From assembly GCA_026415195.1 (NCBI GenBank), contig JAOAHO010000033.1, positions 1-32,593 of the forward strand: DNA of 32,593 nucleotides. The letters run 5' to 3'. Made by a program: the position numbers and the translations under genes. Under the pieces are notes generated by a model that ran no database searches, had not been told where the DNA came from, and worked only from the letters and a program-made list of their open reading frames with translations. Position 1 is the stretch's first letter; every line of letters starts with the position of its first letter. Origin of the DNA: Bacteroidia bacterium. GTDB lineage: Bacteria; Bacteroidota; Bacteroidia; B-17B0; Aurantibacillaceae. Shown here piece after piece: positions 26,472 through 32,593 of this stretch.

Positions 26472-26479
26472 CAAAGGTA
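26472..26479 (-). promoter_or_regulatory. -7 promoter element for the metal-efflux operon
   Basis: On the minus strand, TACCTTTG fits TAnnTTTG exactly. It ends only 5 nt before the GTG start at 26466, so the leader would be almost absent. There is no clear TTTG at -33, which is common for activator-dependent promoters. Confidence 0.4.
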
Positions 26480-26502
26480 AGAATTTAAATGTATTGATGA
26501 TT

Positions 26503-26988
26503 CTATTTCTTGTTTTTTCCTTTACCTTTTCCGGGGTTTCCGTTTTCTTTATGAGGTTTTGATTTTTTCTTATCCTTGTTTTTTTTGGCACTTTCTTTTA
26601 ACTTATGAAACTCGGCCGATCCCGGCTTTATTCCCAATTCTTTTGCAATTTCACCCCATCCTTTATTTTTTTTATTTTCAAATACAGTGGCTATTTCATT
26701 AATGGGCTTACCGGTAAGATTTCCTAATTCCAGGGTCATAAATACATCGGAGGGCTCCATGTTGAATTTTATATATAGTTGATCCAGATCCTTTTCTTTA
26801 ACATTGTAAGTCACGGATAAATCATGATTAAACAATTTTAAGTCAGCTTTTGCCCGGATGTTCATTTCATTTAAATCAACATCCAGGTCAGAATCACCGG
26901 TTTTTAACTTTATGCTTGCTGAAACCTGGGCAATCGATGAAATTATAAATGCAACAAGGAATAAAAACGAGCATGTAATTTTTTTCAT
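26503..26988 (-). CDS. Exported Lys-rich protein of unknown function with GWGEIAKELGIKPGS motif
   Basis: A 161-residue protein. The ATG at 26988 is used because it opens a signal peptide (MKKITCSFLFLVAFIISSIAQ), while the longer frame adds only a polar leader. The mature part has a short beta-rich stretch (about 24-65), then a helical region (KFNMEPSDVFMTLELGNLTG, about 74-93) and the conserved-looking motif GWGEIAKELGIKPGS (110-124) with EFHKLK. The last 30 residues are a Lys/Gly/Asn-rich, probably disordered basic tail. I recall the GWG-IAK-LGI-PGS-EFH pattern from other uncharacterised exported bacterial proteins but know no function. It lies 105 nt downstream of the previous minus-strand gene and 36 nt before the start of the efflux operon, so it may be a separate unit. 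Confidence 0.75.
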   Translation of the reverse strand: MKKITCSFLFLVAFIISSIAQVSASIKLKTGDSDLDVDLNEMNIRAKADLKLFNHDLSVTYNVKEKDLDQLYIKFNMEPSDVFMTLELGNLTGKPINEIATVFENKKNKGWGEIAKELGIKPGSAEFHKLKESAKKNKDKKKSKPHKENGNPGKGKGKNKK

Positions 26989-27093
26989 ATTTTTTTGAAT
27001 AAAATTATACAAATTTCTCAATATATTAGATGCTGAATTCAACAAATAAGTGCAATTTTTTAACTATATACAAAATAAGTTAGTTTAATATTT

Positions 27094-27840
27094 TTAATTG
27101 GTTTTTTCTTCCAACAGAAATTTCACTTCAAATTCTTTAAAGTATGCAGAAATCGTTTTATCTATTTTCAAAATTGCCGAGGTGTGTTGTTTATCAAACC
27201 AAACATATGTTATTTGGGTGGATTTAGAGGGAAAATTGGCATATTGTACCGGAGCATCAAGATTGATGATAGTAATTTTTATCCTCACCACATCATGGAA
27301 GGTTCCGTTAGGAAGCACTAAAGTTCCCTGTCCGTCGGCCACTATGGTGATGGTTCCAGATCCAATCATTTTCATTTGATTGACTTCAAATTCTTTTTTG
27401 AAAGTATCGGTCAGCGAATCGCCAAATTTAACAGGACGTTGCATGAAAAGCATAGGATCGGTGTATTTTATTTTCAATTTAGCCGCAGGATTAACAAAGC
27501 CATACAGGTAATTCTGATTATCTTTTTTATTGAAAATAACCCATTCGTTTTCCTGATGTTTTTCTGCCAAGTTGGCCATGGGAAATTCCTTGTGAAACGG
27601 AGTTTTTTTTAATGAAACAATTTCTTCCTGATAAATTTTGTTTTCTTTCTTTTTTAACCCTAAAAAATCCCAAAGCACACCGCTGCCTTTTGGCCCGACA
27701 TTTAAATTACTGTCGGCTTCACATTCCTGAAAGACAAGTAGTGTGTTTTCACGAAAATCTTCGGGCTTTTCCCAAATGTTTTGGGATTGATTCAGATTGA
27801 TGACCAATGTCAAAGACAAATAAAGGATTTGTTTTTTCAT
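27094..27840 (-). CDS. Secreted protein of unknown function in regulator operon
   Basis: A 248-residue protein I cannot assign to a characterised family. A signal peptide is seen (MKKQILYLSLTLVINLNQSQ). The mature protein is beta-rich with no catalytic motif. The stretch IVADGQGTLVLPNGTFHDVV followed by RIKITI resembles a pattern found in many secreted Bacteroidota proteins of unknown role (a DG.GTL..P.GT...V.R segment). It has one Cys and no T9SS sorting domain. It starts 6 nt after the stop of the winged-helix regulator gene and is therefore most likely the third gene of that operon. Its local composition is A/T-rich like its neighbours, with no sign of recent transfer. Confidence 0.75.
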   Translation of the reverse strand: MKKQILYLSLTLVINLNQSQNIWEKPEDFRENTLLVFQECEADSNLNVGPKGSGVLWDFLGLKKKENKIYQEEIVSLKKTPFHKEFPMANLAEKHQENEWVIFNKKDNQNYLYGFVNPAAKLKIKYTDPMLFMQRPVKFGDSLTDTFKKEFEVNQMKMIGSGTITIVADGQGTLVLPNGTFHDVVRIKITIINLDAPVQYANFPSKSTQITYVWFDKQHTSAILKIDKTISAYFKEFEVKFLLEEKTN

Positions 27841-27846
27841 ATTTTT

Positions 27847-28134
27847 TTATTTAAATGGTTTATAACTTTTTAAATGCTCGAAATGCCTGCGAAATGCTTC
27901 CAGGCCCTTTTTTGTAATCCTACATGTAGTGAGCGGATAATTGTTTTTGAAAGTTTTTTCAATATCAATATAACCCGCATCTTTCAGTTTTTGCAACTGA
28001 GCACTGAGGTTTCCGGCGGTACATTTCAGTTCTTCACGCAAATAATTGAATTCCGCTTCCTTGAGTGAAACCAATAATGACATCACTCCTAAACGAATTT
28101 GATTCAATAAAAGCGGATCCAAATCCTTCAACAT
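27847..28134 (-). CDS. Winged-helix transcriptional regulator (HTH_34 type)
   Basis: A 95-residue DNA-binding protein comprising essentially one winged-helix domain. LLNQIRLGVMSLLVSLKEAEF is the first helix pair. LREELKCTAGNLSAQLQKLK is the helix-turn-helix with the recognition helix around residues 40-52. DAGYIDIEKTF then the wing TTCRITKKGLEAFRRHFEHL close the fold. This is the stand-alone MarR/ArsR-like family often annotated as HTH_34 or 'winged helix DNA-binding domain'. No metal-sensing cysteine pair is seen, so a metal-responsive ArsR role is not supported. It lies between a six-helix membrane protein gene (2-nt gap upstream) and a secreted protein gene (6-nt gap downstream). Regulators of this type commonly sit next to such membrane proteins, and autoregulation is a plausible inference. 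Confidence 0.88.
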   Translation of the reverse strand: MLKDLDPLLLNQIRLGVMSLLVSLKEAEFNYLREELKCTAGNLSAQLQKLKDAGYIDIEKTFKNNYPLTTCRITKKGLEAFRRHFEHLKSYKPFK

Positions 28135-28136
28135 AA

Positions 28137-28727
28137 TCAGGCGGATTGATTTTTTAATTTATGCTTAAGAAGATATCCCGGAACTATATAAACACATATC
28201 ATCGCTAATGCCAATAATATCTGTTTTTCAGGAAATGATATGTAAATGCTAATCGCAGAAAGGATAAAGCCCGCAATGCCGGCTATAATCATGTGGCGGA
28301 ATTGAATGATAAATCCCGTACAAAATGTTCCCCACGACATGGCTGCAATAAGAAGAAAATAACCCGTTTCCATACCAAACTTAATGCTGATGAAAAAGCA
28401 TAACACCAACATTATCAGAAATCCTACCCAAATCCCGATAACGTAGTTGTCGATATACGATTTGGCTTCTGCCGATTTATTACCTTGCTTATAACCGATT
28501 ATACCCGATAAGATCCCTCCCAAAGGCATCAACCACCAAACGGAGTGGGCTATGTCATTCAATCCCAATGCAATGAATGCATAATTCAACATGCAGGCTA
28601 AAAATACCAGCCATCCCCATAAAATAAAATAAACGGAGATGTCGGCAAAACGATTACGGGCGCGTTGAATGGTTTGCTCGATGATTTGCAAACTTTCCTG
28701 TGGACTGAGATTTACTTCGTTTTCCAT
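28137..28727 (-). CDS. Six-helix integral membrane protein of unknown function
   Basis: A 196-residue inner-membrane protein. A polar N-terminus of about 28 residues (SPQESLQIIEQTIQRARNRF) precedes six hydrophobic segments, roughly at 29-53, 62-82, 92-114, 120-141, 146-167 and 169-190. A basic C-terminus (KHKLKNQSA) is probably cytoplasmic. I do not know a function. Similar small membrane proteins are found adjacent to HTH_34 regulators in Bacteroidota, and the two-nt gap to that regulator supports one transcript. A well-formed promoter lies directly upstream, so this gene is the first of the operon. Confidence 0.82.
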   Translation of the reverse strand: MENEVNLSPQESLQIIEQTIQRARNRFADISVYFILWGWLVFLACMLNYAFIALGLNDIAHSVWWLMPLGGILSGIIGYKQGNKSAEAKSYIDNYVIGIWVGFLIMLVLCFFISIKFGMETGYFLLIAAMSWGTFCTGFIIQFRHMIIAGIAGFILSAISIYISFPEKQILLALAMICVYIVPGYLLKHKLKNQSA

Positions 28728-28745
28728 AGTGTTTTAAATTTATTG

Positions 28746-28777
28746 TAAATATAAAGTAGTTTAAAATATAAACCAAA
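28746..28777 (-). promoter_or_regulatory. Bacteroidota-type promoter for the membrane protein/regulator operon
   Basis: On the minus strand, TTTG (28774-28777), a 20-nt spacer, then TATATTTA (28746-28753), matching TTTG-N17-23-TAnnTTTG except the last base. It ends 18 nt before the ATG at 28727. Confidence 0.55.
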
Positions 28778-28844
28778 TTTTTTTTGAAAAAAATTTCTTA
28801 AATGATTGTTTTTCAGCAAATTAAATTTTACCTGGCAAATCAGA

Positions 28845-28878
28845 TTGAACAATTTGCTCCAAAAAAACCTTATTTTTA
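28845..28878 (+). promoter_or_regulatory. Candidate promoter for the acyl-CoA carboxylase gene
   Basis: TTG (28845-28847), a 23-nt spacer, then TATTTTTA (28871-28878), 6 nt before the ATG at 28885. It is weak because A/T richness makes such matches common. The leader would be almost absent. Confidence 0.25.
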
Positions 28879-28884
28879 ACCCCC

Positions 28885-30513
28885 ATGAACATCGAATTCA
28901 ACCGAAATGAAGATCAGATGAAATTGCTGATTTCCCAGATGCAACAACGGCTTAATAAGATATATGAAGGCGGAGGCAAGGCCCGCATTCAGAAATTACA
29001 TGAACAGGGGAAGATGACGGCACGTGAACGCGTGGATTATCTTTTGGATAAAGACAGCCCGCGCCTGGAAATCGGGGCTTTTGCGGGTTATGAGATGTAT
29101 GAGGAACATGGCGGTTGCCCGGCCGGAGGTGTTATTGTGATGCTGGGTTACATTCACGGACGGTTATGTATTGTGGTGGCCAACGATGCCACGGTGAAAG
29201 CCGGGGCATGGTTCCCCATCACCGGAAAGAAAAACCTGAGGGCGCAGGAAATTGCCATGGAAAACCGTATTCCCATTATTTATCTGGTGGACAGCGCCGG
29301 AGTGTATCTTCCCATGCAGGATGAAATTTTTCCCGATAAGGAACACTTTGGGCGAATATTCCGCAATAATGCCATCATGAGCAGTTTGGGTATTCCGCAA
29401 ATTGCAGCCGTGATGGGCAGTTGTGTGGCCGGCGGCGCTTATCTTCCGATCATGAGCGACGAAGCCATGATTGTGGACAAAACCGGAACCATTTTTCTTG
29501 CGGGAAGCTACCTGGTGAAGGCCGCCATAGGCGAAAACATTGATAACGAGACGCTGGGTGGAGCCACCACGCATTGTGAAATCAGCGGCGTTACGGATTA
29601 TAAGTGCAAAGACGATAAAGATTGCCTTAACCGAATCAGAAATATTATTTCCAAGCTCGGTAAGCCCGATTATGCCGGCTTTGATCGTATTGAACCTGCC
29701 CCGCCTGCGCTGAAAGAAGAAGAAATATTAGGTATAATCCCCGATGCACGCGACAAGCAATTCGATATGTATGAGGTAATTAAGCGCCTGGTGGATAAAA
29801 GTGAATTTGAGGAATACAAAGAACTCTATGGAAAGTCCATCATCTGTGCTTATGCCCGCATTGACGGTTGGGCGGTGGGCATTGTAGCCAATCAGCGCAA
29901 AGTGGTGAAATCGAAAAAAGGCGAAATGCAATTCGGAGGAGTAATATATAGCGACAGTGCCGATAAGGCCGCACGCTTTATTATGAATTGTAACCAGAAA
30001 AAAATCCCGCTTGTGTTTTTGCAGGACGCCACCGGATTCATGGTGGGCAGCCGCAGCGAGCATGGGGGCATCATCAAGGACGGAGCCAAAATGGTGAATG
30101 CCCAAAGCAATTCCGTGGTGCCCAAATTCACTGTCATCATCGGGAATTCTTATGGGGCTGCCAATTATGCCATGTGCGGTAAGGCCTATGATCCGCGCTT
30201 GATTGTGGGTTGGCCTACGGCACAGGTGGCCGTGATGGGGGGCGCTCAGGCAGCTAATACCTTGCTTCAGATTGAAATTTCAAACCGTAAAGCGAAAGGG
30301 GAAGAAATTACGCCCGAACAGGAAAAAGAACTATTCAATAAAATCAAATCCCGTTACGACAAGCAAACCACTCCCTATTATGCCGCTGCCCGACTTTGGC
30401 TGGATGCCATTATCCATCCGCTGGAAACCCGCCGATGGATCAGCATGGGCATAGAAATGGCCAACCATGCACCCATTACCAGAAAATTTAACGTGGGTGT
30501 AATTCAAACCTGA
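28885..30513 (+). CDS. Acyl-CoA carboxylase, carboxyltransferase (beta) subunit, methylcrotonyl-CoA-type
   Basis: Carboxyltransferase subunit of a biotin-dependent acyl-CoA carboxylase (542 aa, normal length), which moves carboxyl from carboxybiotin to an acyl-CoA in the cytoplasm. N- and C-terminal crotonase-like domains are complete. The N-domain carries DSAGVYLPMQDEIFPD, HFGRIFRNNAIMSS and the oxyanion region GSCVAGGAYLPIMSDE (about residue 177). The C-domain carries LQDATGFMVGSRSEHGGIIK (about 379-398), VPKFTVIIGNSYGAANYAMC and GWPTAQVAVMGGAQAANTL. FPD-x-HFGRIF and TGFMVG-E-GGI-KDGAKMV are features of methylcrotonyl-CoA carboxylase beta (leucine degradation) more than propionyl-CoA carboxylase, but the substrate is not certain. 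No biotin carboxylase or biotin-carrier gene is in the window, so the partner subunit is elsewhere. Its stop codon abuts the stop of the convergent rluD-like gene. Confidence 0.93.
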   Translation: MNIEFNRNEDQMKLLISQMQQRLNKIYEGGGKARIQKLHEQGKMTARERVDYLLDKDSPRLEIGAFAGYEMYEEHGGCPAGGVIVMLGYIHGRLCIVVANDATVKAGAWFPITGKKNLRAQEIAMENRIPIIYLVDSAGVYLPMQDEIFPDKEHFGRIFRNNAIMSSLGIPQIAAVMGSCVAGGAYLPIMSDEAMIVDKTGTIFLAGSYLVKAAIGENIDNETLGGATTHCEISGVTDYKCKDDKDCLNRIRNIISKLGKPDYAGFDRIEPAPPALKEEEILGIIPDARDKQFDMYEVIKRLVDKSEFEEYKELYGKSIICAYARIDGWAVGIVANQRKVVKSKKGEMQFGGVIYSDSADKAARFIMNCNQKKIPLVFLQDATGFMVGSRSEHGGIIKDGAKMVNAQSNSVVPKFTVIIGNSYGAANYAMCGKAYDPRLIVGWPTAQVAVMGGAQAANTLLQIEISNRKAKGEEITPEQEKELFNKIKSRYDKQTTPYYAAARLWLDAIIHPLETRRWISMGIEMANHAPITRKFNVGVIQT

Positions 30514-31560
30514 TCACTTCAGGCGCATATATTTTTTCCATCGTTCAATGCATTCCTGCATATCATGGGGCAGGGGGCACTCCACGTATATTTCTTTCTT
30601 TGTTTTCGGATGGGGAAATTTCATGCTGAATGAATGCAAGGCCTGGCGCGGGCATATATCAAAGGTATTTTGAACGAATGCTTTATAGGATGAGGTGTTG
30701 AATCCCCTCCTGACGATCCTTCCTCCGTATTCTTCGTCGGAAAAAAGCGGATGTCCGATGTGTGAAAAGTGGGCACGGATTTGGTGCGTACGCCCGGTTT
30801 CGAGCCGGCATTCTACCAGAGATATAAATCCCAAATCTTCCATTACTTTATAATGCGTTACGGCAGGCTTGCCGATGTTCGAATCGGGTGTAAATACAGC
30901 CATTATTTTACGGTCTTTCGGGTGGCGGCCGATATTGCCCGTTATGGTGCCTTCAGGAGGAGACGGAATGCCCCAACACAAAGCCTGGTATTTTCTTTCG
31001 ATGGTTTTATTCATAAAATACTCTGAAAGCTTCATCATACTGAAGTCCGTTTTGGCAATCAAAATTAGCCCGCTGGTATTTTTGTCTATCCGATGTACCA
31101 GCCCCACACGATCATAGGTTTGGTTTTCGGTAAGTTTGGCTTTGCTTTTAGGCAGCGATTGCCCGAAGTGCCACATCAGGGCATTCACCAGGGTACCGTC
31201 GTAACTCCCGGCCGCCGGGTGTACTACCATGCCTGCAGGTTTGTTGATGATGATGAATTCTTCATCTTCCAAAACTATATCCAACGGGATGTTTTGGGGT
31301 ACGGCTTCAATATGTTGGGGCGGAGTGTGTAACACCACACTGATGGCATCGCCCGGCTTAACCGGGTAATTTTGTTTGACGCTTCTGCCGTTCACCAGCA
31401 CGCAACCTGCTTCACATGCGGCCTGAATTCGGGAACGCGATTGCCCAGAAATTTTATGTTGCAGAAATTTATCAATACGAAGCGGTTCCTGGCCGGGGTC
31501 AACCACGAAATGATAATGTTCGTAGAAATCTCTTTCTTCGTTTTCAATGCCGGGCTGCAT
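30514..31560 (-). CDS. RluD/RluA-family 23S rRNA pseudouridine synthase
   Basis: A 348-residue enzyme that isomerises uridines in RNA, most likely 23S rRNA as in RluD. An N-terminal S4 RNA-binding domain (about 27-75) reads RIDKFLQHKISGQSRSRIQA and VLVNGRSVKQNYPVKPGD. The catalytic domain has EFIIINKPAGMVVHPAAGSY, the active-site motif GLVHRIDKNTSGLILIAKT with catalytic Asp159, and the C-terminal ECRLETGRTHQIRAHFSHIG and GHPLFSDEEYGG. All landmarks of the RluD subfamily are intact. The target position cannot be read from the sequence, so no gene symbol is given. It begins 6 nt after the stop of the upstream T9SS cargo gene and may share its transcript. Confidence 0.95.
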   Translation of the reverse strand: MQPGIENEERDFYEHYHFVVDPGQEPLRIDKFLQHKISGQSRSRIQAACEAGCVLVNGRSVKQNYPVKPGDAISVVLHTPPQHIEAVPQNIPLDIVLEDEEFIIINKPAGMVVHPAAGSYDGTLVNALMWHFGQSLPKSKAKLTENQTYDRVGLVHRIDKNTSGLILIAKTDFSMMKLSEYFMNKTIERKYQALCWGIPSPPEGTITGNIGRHPKDRKIMAVFTPDSNIGKPAVTHYKVMEDLGFISLVECRLETGRTHQIRAHFSHIGHPLFSDEEYGGRIVRRGFNTSSYKAFVQNTFDICPRQALHSFSMKFPHPKTKKEIYVECPLPHDMQECIERWKKYMRLK

Positions 31561-31566
31561 GCAGGT

Positions 31567-32593
31567 TCAGCGTTCTATCAGTAATTTGCCACGAAGGGAG
31601 TGTTGATCGTTTGAACATTCATAAAAATAAATTCCTGAAGAAAGTTCAGAAAGATCCACGCGGGCCGGCATAGCATTGAAACTTTTTTCAAGAACTGTAT
31701 TTCCGAGGGCATCCCTCAGCGTGAAATGAAGTACATGAGCGGCATCATCCGATGAAATTATACAATAATGATGGGCCGGATTGGGAAAAATTTTCCACTT
31801 TGGAGTACTATTTTCATATTCCTTGATGGTTTGAACAGCTGGTTTTTTTCCGAAAACGGGGCGCATCATCAGCGATCCTTTCATCGAGGAGGCCGTCCAG
31901 CCGTTGCCCGAGTCGTAAAACAATTTGCCGGGGAACCAATAATTTCTGTCAAAGCCCACAGTGATGCCCGCTGCCACGAATTGCTGGTAACCGATGAAAT
32001 AATCACCCGGATTTAAAATCAGAGGGGAGGCCAGTTCATATTCCGCAAACAAGTCGTGTCCCCCTTTTACGTATTGGACGTTTTTAAGCGAGTCGTTGTA
32101 AATTCGGGTGCCGGGAATTCCGTTTTGGTAAGTATAAACTTGAATTCGAAAAGTATAGGATTGATTTAACGAGATATTGCCGGCAGGATCAAAATGGATT
32201 CTTACTGCCCTGAGGGTATCTTTCTTATTCAGGTGATAATAATATACGGCTTTGCCGCCCGTGCCCATCACGTAGTAACCGTTTTCGCAAGTGCCGTCGT
32301 CGTAGGCAAAATAGTTTTTGAATTCCTGAAACATGATTAACGTATCGTTTGATGTCCTGAGGTCGCCTGCCAGGGAATTCATAAAATGCTTGAGGGTGAA
32401 GGTGGCGCTGTCGGAAAGGGCAGGGAAGGTGTAGGAAAGGGAAGGATAGGAATGAACGGTGTTGGATTGCCATCCGCCCGTCCAGAAAGGTTGAAGGTTC
32501 GAGGCGCCGTAGTTCATGGAGTGCAAGGTGGCATTATTGGGGCCCAGGATTTGCATCTGATAGGTGGTGTTAACGAGGTTGATGCCGTTATAG
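31567..32593 (-). CDS. T9SS cargo protein, C-terminal part (N-terminus outside window)
   Basis: The frame is open through the right window edge. An in-frame Met exists at 32556, but the reading continues upstream without a stop, so this is the C-terminal ~342 residues of a larger secreted protein. The last ~85 residues (WKIFPNPAHHYCIIS, then VDLSELSSGIYFYECS and a final GKLLIER) form a type A T9SS sorting domain. Before it lies a beta-sandwich-like domain (about 240 residues) with AYDDGTCENGYY, LRAVRIHFDPAGNISLNQSY and LNPGDYFIGYQQF, ending near SLMMRPVFG. A similar style of domain precedes the sorting domain in the M43 protease. The function cannot be decided without the missing N-terminal region. 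Confidence 0.85.
   Translation of the reverse strand, partial: YNGINLVNTTYQMQILGPNNATLHSMNYGASNLQPFWTGGWQSNTVHSYPSLSYTFPALSDSATFTLKHFMNSLAGDLRTSNDTLIMFQEFKNYFAYDDGTCENGYYVMGTGGKAVYYYHLNKKDTLRAVRIHFDPAGNISLNQSYTFRIQVYTYQNGIPGTRIYNDSLKNVQYVKGGHDLFAEYELASPLILNPGDYFIGYQQFVAAGITVGFDRNYWFPGKLFYDSGNGWTASSMKGSLMMRPVFGKKPAVQTIKEYENSTPKWKIFPNPAHHYCIISSDDAAHVLHFTLRDALGNTVLEKSFNAMPARVDLSELSSGIYFYECSNDQHSLRGKLLIER

Noticed and set aside
27847-28134. ArsR/MerR-type metal sensor for the efflux operon
   Set aside because: The winged-helix protein has no metal-binding Cys/His pair in the recognition helix and is in a separate operon with membrane and secreted proteins.
29164-29574. 136-codon minus-strand frame inside the carboxylase gene
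   Set aside because: His/Gly-rich translation is a mirror of the Gly/Ala-rich codons of the carboxylase. No independent evidence of coding.
1-32593. CRISPR arrays, tRNA or rRNA genes, transposases, phage genes, riboswitches
   Set aside because: No regularly spaced direct repeats, no cloverleaf-like sequence in the intergenic gaps, and no mobile-element proteins. Intergenic gaps are too short (all under about 160 nt) for large structured leaders.

Overview
The window is a gene-dense stretch of a Bacteroidota chromosome. Four things point there: two proteins with type IX secretion (T9SS) C-terminal sorting domains, a TonB-dependent receptor paired with a DUF5689-type lipoprotein, Bacteroidota-type promoters (TTTG at -33, TAnnTTTG at -7), and A-rich leaders without Shine-Dalgarno sequences. 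The finer lineage cannot be fixed from the sequence alone. Both ends cut through a gene. I see no tRNA, rRNA, CRISPR array, insertion sequence or prophage, and no stretch over about 160 bases without a gene.

Layout. 1-6460 (+): the C-terminal part of dnaE, then after 1 nt a 1492-residue exported protein of unknown function. 6528-8855 (+): a secreted M43 metalloprotease with a T9SS tail, closed by a strong terminator. 8942-9598 (+): an OmpH/Skp-like protein, convergent with a small MazG-type pyrophosphohydrolase (-). 10064-13937 (-): a TonB receptor/lipoprotein pair. It is divergent from a copper-type P1B ATPase (14007-16154, +), and the two promoters appear to interlock. 16220-17150 (-): tandem DUF1573 proteins. 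17258-19909 (+): valS. 19923-20705 (-): an AIM24 family protein. 20824-26466 (-): a heavy-metal efflux operon of a small His/Cys-rich exported protein, a CzcA pump fused to a TolC-like domain, and a short lipoprotein adaptor. 26503-28727 (-): an operon of a six-helix membrane protein, a winged-helix regulator and a secreted protein, followed by a separate small Lys-rich exported protein. 28885-30513 (+): an acyl-CoA carboxylase beta subunit. 30514-32593 (-): an RluD-type pseudouridine synthase and the C-terminal part of a T9SS cargo protein.

How the genes fit together. Housekeeping genes (dnaE, valS, rluD, acyl-CoA carboxylase) alternate with envelope and secretion genes. Metal handling recurs: a P1B ATPase at the inner membrane and an RND tripartite pump. 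The pump's TM4 acidic triad indicates divalent cations rather than Cu(I)/Ag(I). The most notable architecture is the single 1440-residue pump/TolC polypeptide with what looks like a second signal peptide at the join. Also notable are the large unknown protein behind dnaE, very short leaders at many promoters, and convergent gene pairs with no room for a terminator between them.
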